Below the pieces are notes generated by a model. The model searched no databases, had not been told where the DNA came from, and saw only the letters and a program-made list of their open reading frames with translations. This document shows, in pieces, positions 59,191 through 64,000 of a DNA stretch of 64,000 nucleotides. Location: positions 2,330,001 through 2,394,000 of the forward strand of contig NZ_JAGT01000001.1 in the NCBI RefSeq assembly GCF_000526795.1. Direction: 5' to 3'. Source of the DNA: Ruminococcus flavefaciens AE3010 (GTDB lineage Bacteria > Bacillota > Clostridia > Oscillospirales > Ruminococcaceae). A program made the position numbers and the translations under genes. Numbering within the stretch: position 1 is the stretch's first letter; every line of letters begins with the position of its first letter.

Positions 59191-60522
59191 ATGTTTTTTG
59201 CAGCTAATTTTATTTCAGCGGTTGCGTTGTTCGTATTCGCATTCATTACCTTTGAAAAGATATATGAGCCAAGAAAACACCCAATGTTTTTACGGATAAT
59301 ATTTGTGGTTCTGGGCTCACTGGGACACGCTTTCATAAATTCTCTGACGATCCCCGTACTGAACGTTTCATGTTCGTATGTTTCACTGCTAATACTGACC
59401 ATACTGTTCTACAAGCCGAAATACCTTAATTTCCTTATATATAATGCAATATTCTTTGTCATAATGATAATAATCGAGATGCTCTCGATGATAACCCTGT
59501 CATTTATACTGAATGTGTCAACGACGGCTATACAGGAAACACTCAATCTGTATATCGCAGGCTCGCTGCTGAGCTGGATAATCATGATAGCCGTTGCAAA
59601 ATGCTTTATACTGTATATTTCCGAGGGCGGATTCAGCTCCATAAGAACACAGGAGATACTGATGTTCTTCGTGCTCATCATAGGCGAGATAGTTGTATTC
59701 CACTATATGTGCAAGTCAATAATGAAGACCAAGGCAGGCTACGGCATTGTCATCACACTTTTAATATTCCTTGCACTTGACCTGTATCTCACCTATCTCC
59801 TGCGAACTCTCTCAAAAGCCTATAAAACCGAAAGAGAGCTGGAGCTTGTATCTCAGCAGTCCGTACTTCAGCTGAAAGCCTATAACGAGCTCAATGAGAA
59901 ATACAACGCTTCAAGGCGCGTAATACACGATGTCAAGAAGCACATCGCCTCCCTTGACGGACTTATAAACGCCAACAAGGCAGAGGAAGCCGAGCACTAC
60001 AAGAACCTGCTCAACGCCGAGCTGGACAAGCTCATGCCCCGCTTTGAGTGCGATGACCCTATCCTTACGGTAGTTATCAACAATAAGCTGGATACTGCCG
60101 AATTAATGAACGTTGACTTCCGCGTGGACGCAGAGTTCACAGATATAGGCTTTATCTCAAGCCTTGACGTCACGGCTATATTCTCAAATCTTCTGGACAA
60201 CGCCTTTGAAGCGTGCAGCGAGCTCCCCGAGGAGAAGCGCCGCGTGTGGCTGTCCATAACACGCCGAAACTACTTCGTTTTCATCTATCTGGAAAACAGC
60301 TTCGACAAGGTGTCCACCACAGCTAAAAACGAATTCAGGAGCACAAAGAAGAACCACCACGGAATAGGTCTTTCCAATATACGCAGCGCCTGCGAGAAAT
60401 ACAACGGAAGCTTCAACGCCCACGTTGAACACGACCTTTTCATTACAGAGCTGCTCATTCCCATACCCGACGACATTGAGAAAAAGCAGTCCGAAAAAGC
60501 TGAAATAAAGGCATCAGTCTGA
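59191..60522 (+). CDS. agrC: AgrC-like GHKL sensor histidine kinase
   Basis: This 443-residue protein has about six membrane segments in residues 1-205, a coiled linker, and a GHKL kinase core: phospho-His246 in RRVIHDVKKH, N-box IFSNLLDNAFEAC (about 325-338) and G-box HGIGLSNIRSACEKYNG (about 390). This is the HPK10 architecture of peptide-pheromone receptors such as AgrC. It should sense the thiolactone made from AgrD and phosphorylate AgrA. SD CAGGAG lies in the end of agrA. The end is a Lys/Glu-rich tail. Confidence 0.93.
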   Translation: MFFAANFISAVALFVFAFITFEKIYEPRKHPMFLRIIFVVLGSLGHAFINSLTIPVLNVSCSYVSLLILTILFYKPKYLNFLIYNAIFFVIMIIIEMLSMITLSFILNVSTTAIQETLNLYIAGSLLSWIIMIAVAKCFILYISEGGFSSIRTQEILMFFVLIIGEIVVFHYMCKSIMKTKAGYGIVITLLIFLALDLYLTYLLRTLSKAYKTERELELVSQQSVLQLKAYNELNEKYNASRRVIHDVKKHIASLDGLINANKAEEAEHYKNLLNAELDKLMPRFECDDPILTVVINNKLDTAELMNVDFRVDAEFTDIGFISSLDVTAIFSNLLDNAFEACSELPEEKRRVWLSITRRNYFVFIYLENSFDKVSTTAKNEFRSTKKNHHGIGLSNIRSACEKYNGSFNAHVEHDLFITELLIPIPDDIEKKQSEKAEIKASV

Positions 60523-60548
60523 ACTTTTCGGGGTTTGGATTCTGATAT

Positions 60549-60599
60549 ACCGTTAAAGCTGAACAAAAATAATATTACCGTCAGAAAATAACCATTAAA
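60549..60599 (+). promoter_or_regulatory. Candidate LytTR-type repeats upstream of agrD
   Basis: ACCGTTAAA (60549-60557), ACCGTCAGA (60577-60585) and ACCATTAAA (60591-60599) resemble the LytTR half-site ACnGTTnAG. Spacings are 28 and 14 bases, not the usual 21 start-to-start, so this is a weak call. Confidence 0.35.
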
Positions 60600-60650
60600 T
60601 TTGAACTATAAGGATAAAAATGCAAATAGGCGGCGTTTAGTGCAAAGCTA

Positions 60651-60678
60651 TTGACTTTTATCGCTTCAGAAATATAAT
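60651..60678 (+). promoter_or_regulatory. agrD promoter
   Basis: TTGACT at 60651-60656, 16 bp, TATAAT at 60673-60678. Transcription would start near 60685, giving a 54-base leader to the agrD ATG. Confidence 0.75.
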
Positions 60679-60738
60679 ATAAATATAGGCCGTCGCCCCA
60701 AAGGTGCCTGCACTATCATTATTCAGGAGGTATTTCTT

Positions 60739-60894
60739 ATGAAACTAAACCGGAATACTGTCAAATCCAAAATAATGAAGACAATCGTTTCAAAATCTGT
60801 AAAGGCTGCAGAGCAGAATGCAAATTCCGCCTGCATATGGGTGTTTAATCAACCAGAGCCCCCCAAGGAACTCAGAAAACTCAGAAAATTTTAA
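60739..60894 (+). CDS. agrD: AgrD-like autoinducing peptide precursor (51 residues)
   Basis: This small gene has AGGAGG eight bases before its ATG. The peptide has a basic amphipathic N-terminus (MKLNRNTVKSKIMKTIVSK), a short core NSACIWVF with one cysteine (Cys32), and a C-terminal segment NQPEPPKELRKLRKF. The last part closely matches the staphylococcal AgrD recognition segment (compare EVPKELTQLHE). By analogy AgrB cuts after Phe36 and links it to Cys32, giving a five-residue thiolactone ring Cys-Ile-Trp-Val-Phe with a tail of two to four residues (from Ala28 or Asn29). Position after agrC with a separate promoter is unusual. The gene is too short for ordinary gene-finding cut-offs. Confidence 0.9.
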   Translation: MKLNRNTVKSKIMKTIVSKSVKAAEQNANSACIWVFNQPEPPKELRKLRKF

Positions 60895-61090
60895 CCATTA
60901 CTTTACATAAAACATCGATCCCTTAAAAAATTTTCCATCTAATCCTAAACACTTCATTAAAATTTTCCTGATAACATTAACCATCTTCCCATTTCAGATT
61001 ACACTAATCCTATCCACTAACATCCCCCACGATCTCTCCAACATATCTCTAACAAACATCGCATACTACGCATCATATATCCTATACGAC
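60895..61090 (+). promoter_or_regulatory. G-depleted, C-rich stretch: probable Rho utilisation (rut) site after agrD
   Basis: By hand count the 196 bases after the agrD stop contain 7 G and 61 C on the plus strand, mostly as short C or YC runs in A/T. Such a C-over-G bubble, unstructured and untranslated, is the sign of a Rho loading site. No intrinsic terminator follows agrD before 61096, which fits. Confidence 0.55.
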
Positions 61091-61095
61091 AGGCA

Positions 61096-61270
61096 ATGAC
61101 AGCGTAGTCACTTTTCGGGCGGCTAAACCTAAAAAGCAGGCATGATGTCATTACAAAAACAAAGTGACTAATATCATCGCTTGTCATAACACATCAAAAG
61201 ACTTCCAATAGTCGTATCCCTGTACGGAAAAATGCAACCTGTCGCCCCCCGGCAGCAAACATTTTTCCGT
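61096..61270. repeat. Two long inverted-repeat structures, no gene
   Basis: First: ATGACAGCG...CGCTTGTCAT (61096-61104 with 61178-61187) around TAGTCACTTT/AAAGTGACTA (61105-61114 with 61161-61170). Second: ACGGAAAAATG (61224-61234) with CATTTTTCCGT (61260-61270) around GTCGCC...GGCAGC. They could be a MITE-like element and a structured RNA. I see no known family. Confidence 0.5.
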
Positions 61271-61463
61271 CACCCCCTTTTTTCACGGTGATGATCATTG
61301 GTATGCCGTTACTAATCCGAGACAAACAATGAACACATAACGCTTTCAGATCTCTCTTAAAAAAACCATCTCTATAAAACACTTGAAAGACTAAAATCAT
61401 TTTTCAGAATTTCCTTTTCAATTGCTTGTTTCGCAGTAAATCATACAGTGATTTTTCATATAA

Positions 61464-61521
61464 GGGAGTTCCGCTTCAGCTCCCGACAAAAAAGTTCGTT
61501 CTTATTGAACGGACTTTTTTG
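61464..61521 (+). terminator. Hairpin pair ending in an intrinsic terminator
   Basis: GGGAG/CTCCC (61464-61484) and AAAAAGTTCGTTC/GAACGGACTTTTT (61488-61520) with T-tract. It closes the intergenic block before the ATPase promoter. Confidence 0.65.
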
Positions 61522-61560
61522 TTTTTACACGGCAATTTACAGTTTAGTCACATATATATC

Positions 61561-61589
61561 TTGACATTTTTGAAAGTAAATGATAAAAT
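61561..61589 (+). promoter_or_regulatory. Sigma-A promoter of the P-type ATPase gene
   Basis: TTGACA at 61561-61566, 17 bp, TAAAAT at 61584-61589. The ~70-base leader shows no recognised riboswitch. Confidence 0.8.
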
Positions 61590-61662
61590 ATTATCTGTTT
61601 AGTACTGCAATAAAGCGGATATCGCCGCCATTAGCTGTACAAACGGATATTGGAGGAATAAC

Positions 61663-64000
61663 ATGAAACACTATCTCGAAACCACAGAATCCGTCCTTAA
61701 AGAAGTCGAAAGCTCGGCTTCGGGACTAACTGCCGAAGAAGCTGCAAAGCGCCTTGAAAAGGTTGGCAAAAACAAGCTTGATGAAGCTCCGAAGCCTACT
61801 TTGCTTGCAAGGTTCATCGAACAGTTCAAGAACCCCATGATACTTGTGCTGCTTGCAGCAGCGATGATCTCCGCCATTACGGGTATCATCTCGGAGGGCA
61901 AGCTTGACGCGGACGTATTCATAATACTCTTCGTAGTCATAGCAAACGCAGTTCTCGGCGTATATCAGGAAAACAAGGCGGAATCCGCTATCGAAGCATT
62001 ACAGGCTATGAGTGCCGCACAGAGCAAGGTATACCGCTCGGGAGAGCTTGTGGTGATACCAAGCTCAGACCTCGTCCCCGGTGACGTGGTAGCTCTCGAA
62101 GCAGGCGACAATGTACCTGCGGACTGCCGTATACTTGAAGCAGCTGCACTCAAAGCAGAGGAATCAGCCCTCACAGGTGAGAGCGTGCCCTCGGAAAAGG
62201 ACAGTGATATCCTCACAGGCGAGGAAGTACCTCTTGGCGACAGAAAGAATATGCTCTACATGGGCAGCAGTATCGCCTACGGACGTGCGGAAGCAGTAGT
62301 AGTTGCTACGGGTATGCAGACCGAAATGGGCAAGATAGCAGGCGCTATCGCCAATGCCGACGACGATGAGACTCCTCTCCAGAAAAGCCTTGACCAGCTC
62401 AGCAAGATACTCTCTATCGCTGTACTTGTTATATGTATAATAATCCTCGGACTCAATATAGTCCAGATGCTTGTAAAGAACGGAACTATCACGCTTCCCG
62501 GCTTCCTTGAATCCTTTATGATAGCAGTCAGCCTTGCCGTTGCCGCTATCCCCGAGGGACTTGCAGCCGTTGTAACCGTAGTTCTCTCTATCGGCGTTAC
62601 AAATATGTCCAAGCGCGGAGCTATCATACGCAGACTTACTGCAGTTGAGGCTCTTGGCTGCGCTGAGGTCATCTGCTCCGACAAGACAGGTACTCTCACA
62701 CAGAACAAGATGACAGTCGTTCACGAAAATACCGACGACAAGAACCTCCTTGCAAAGGCTATGGCACTGTGCTGCGACGCTCAGCTCAATTCCGACGACA
62801 CCGTTGCAGGCGAGCCTACAGAGGCTGCCCTCGTAGCTTACGCTCACAAGTGCGGCTTCAAGAAGTATGAGCTGGAGGCTGCAACACCAAGAGTTGCTGA
62901 GGCTCCATTTGATTCACTGAGAAAGATGATGTCCACGGTACACAAGACCGACAAGGGCTATATACAGTACACTAAGGGCGCTCCCGACGAGGTGCTGAAG
63001 AACTGCACCCATATGTTCAAGGAGGGCGGCGTCCGCATCATGACCGAGTCCGACAGACTTGAGATACTCCGCCGCAACAAGGAAATGGCTGATCAGGCGC
63101 TGAGAGTTCTCCTTGCGGCTTACCGCGAGTACGACGAGCTCCCTACAGACACATCACCCGCAGGACTTGAACACGACCTTATCTACATAGGCATGACAGG
63201 CATGATAGACCCTGTACGTCCCGAGGTAAAGGACGCTATCGGGCTCTGCCGCACAGCAGGCATACGTCCTGTTATGATAACAGGCGACCACAGAGATACA
63301 GCCGTTGCTATCGCAAAGGAGCTGGGTATCCTCGGAAAGGGTCAGCAGGCTCTCACAGGCGCAGAGCTCTCAAAGATCCCCGATGACGAGTTCAACGCAC
63401 ACGTTCAGGACTACAGCGTATACGCAAGAGTTCAGCCCGAGCACAAGGTGCGTATAGTAAACGCATGGCGCAAGAAGGGCATGACCACTGCTATGACAGG
63501 CGACGGCGTAAACGACGCTCCGTCTATCAAGAGCGCTGACATCGGCGTTGGTATGGGTATCACAGGTACAGACGTTACAAAGAACGTTGCTGATATGGTG
63601 CTCACCGACGACAACTTCGCAACTATCGTAGGCGCTGTCGAGGAAGGCAGACGTATCTATGACAATATACGCAAGGCTATACAGTTCCTGCTTTCAAGCA
63701 ACCTCAGCGAGGTGCTCTGCATACTCATTGCAACACTTGGTCTGGGCAAGCTCACAGGGGGCTCATTCGTAATATTCAATCCTGTACATCTGCTTTGGAT
63801 AAACCTTATCTCAGACTGCTTCCCTGCAATAGCGCTGGGTATGGAGCCTGCCGAGGAGGGCATAATGTCCCGTAAGCCAAGAAGCAGCAAGTCACACATC
63901 TTCTCCGACGGATTAGGCATAAATCTGCTGTGGCAGGGTGCAGTTATCACAATACTCACACTGGTTTCCTACGTTATAGGCTATAATACACAGGGTCACG
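61663..64000 (+). CDS. P-type Ca2+-transporting ATPase (SERCA/PMCA-like), C-terminus outside the window
   Basis: The visible 779 codons run without a stop to the window end. They show the cation-ATPase N-terminal domain ([19 protein letters not shown]), the A-domain loop [11 protein letters not shown], the M4 ion site [20 protein letters not shown], the phosphorylation motif [13 protein letters not shown] (Asp340), the P-domain [21 protein letters not shown] and M5/M6 ([37 protein letters not shown]). This is a type II ATPase, most likely exporting Ca2+. SD GGAGG six bases before ATG 61663. Confidence 0.95.
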   Translation, partial: MKHYLETTESVLKEVESSASGLTAEEAAKRLEKVGKNKLDEAPKPTLLARFIEQFKNPMILVLLAAAMISAITGIISEGKLDADVFIILFVVIANAVLGVYQENKAESAIEALQAMSAAQSKVYRSGELVVIPSSDLVPGDVVALEAGDNVPADCRILEAAALKAEESALTGESVPSEKDSDILTGEEVPLGDRKNMLYMGSSIAYGRAEAVVVATGMQTEMGKIAGAIANADDDETPLQKSLDQLSKILSIAVLVICIIILGLNIVQMLVKNGTITLPGFLESFMIAVSLAVAAIPEGLAAVVTVVLSIGVTNMSKRGAIIRRLTAVEALGCAEVICSDKTGTLTQNKMTVVHENTDDKNLLAKAMALCCDAQLNSDDTVAGEPTEAALVAYAHKCGFKKYELEAATPRVAEAPFDSLRKMMSTVHKTDKGYIQYTKGAPDEVLKNCTHMFKEGGVRIMTESDRLEILRRNKEMADQALRVLLAAYREYDELPTDTSPAGLEHDLIYIGMTGMIDPVRPEVKDAIGLCRTAGIRPVMITGDHRDTAVAIAKELGILGKGQQALTGAELSKIPDDEFNAHVQDYSVYARVQPEHKVRIVNAWRKKGMTTAMTGDGVNDAPSIKSADIGVGMGITGTDVTKNVADMVLTDDNFATIVGAVEEGRRIYDNIRKAIQFLLSSNLSEVLCILIATLGLGKLTGGSFVIFNPVHLLWINLISDCFPAIALGMEPAEEGIMSRKPRSSKSHIFSDGLGINLLWQGAVITILTLVSYVIGYNTQGH

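Noticed and set aside
61194..61400. A 68-codon minus-strand frame in the agrD-ATPase gap
   Set aside because: No SD at the start, crosses two hairpins, low-complexity start and no family resemblance. Treated as chance.
61590..61662. yybP-ykoY (Mn2+) riboswitch ahead of the P-type ATPase
   Set aside because: The leader is only about 70 bases and lacks the conserved loops of that class.

Overview
The window looks like a chromosome segment of a Gram-positive, anaerobic, fibre-degrading gut or rumen bacterium of the Oscillospiraceae, most likely Ruminococcus (R. flavefaciens or a relative). The signs are type I dockerins on two secreted proteins (a GH95 fucosidase and a leucine-rich-repeat protein), Firmicutes gene orders (hrcA-grpE-dnaK-dnaJ under one CIRCE; ylxM-ffh-rpsP-khpA), T-box and THF riboswitches, an Nfn-type bifurcating transhydrogenase with Rex, and an Agr-type peptide quorum-sensing locus. 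Most genes are moderate in GC. The exception is an AT-rich secreted lectin gene near 31.2 kb.

Layout. 1-0.3 kb: the 5' part of a tRNA-Thr(CGU) on the minus strand, preceded by three tandem degenerate tRNA 5' halves and a consensus promoter. 0.4-4.7 kb: sugar-binding lipoprotein, rhomboid-like protein, zinc-ribbon/DUF805 protein, two small helical proteins. 4.8-9.9 kb: class I heat-shock operon. 10-12.1 kb: THF riboswitch, folT, folC. 12.5-17.8 kb: lipoprotein, ECF sigma/anti-sigma pair, T-box controlled trpB, XRE regulator. 18-24.4 kb: histidine phosphatase, membrane protein, pseudouridine synthase, luxS, M23 peptidase, VanY-type carboxypeptidase. 25-30.6 kb: zinc-ribbon repeat protein, mscL, carB. 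31-34.6 kb: lectin, rex, nfnBA. 35-41.5 kb: LysR, acetyltransferase, membrane protein, ddl, membrane-anchored murF, alpha/beta hydrolase. 42-48 kb: two-gene acyl-CoA dehydratase activase-like system, psd, lipoprotein. 48-50.5 kb: SRP/ribosome operon. 51.3-57.7 kb: convergent dockerin genes. 57.8-60.9 kb: agr-like locus. 61.6 kb to the end: P-type Ca2+-ATPase, cut by the window edge.

The most interesting part is the agr-like locus. Its order is agrB, agrA, agrC, then a 51-codon agrD under its own promoter. The predicted pheromone is a five-residue thiolactone, Cys-Ile-Trp-Val-Phe, with a short tail. The C-terminal recognition segment strongly resembles that of staphylococcal AgrD. The locus is divergent from the dockerin LRR gene, which suggests, without proving, population-density control of an extracellular or cellulosomal function. 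A G-depleted, C-rich stretch right after agrD looks like a Rho utilisation site.

Intergenic space is crowded with at least three families of short palindromic or MITE-like repeats. One ~115-120 bp family made of TTAGCC-like units sits directly at stop codons (grpE, murF, alpha/beta hydrolase). Two candidate small RNAs, each with a consensus promoter and an intrinsic terminator, lie upstream of the zinc-ribbon repeat gene and of the fucosidase. All family assignments come from reading motifs; no database search was run.
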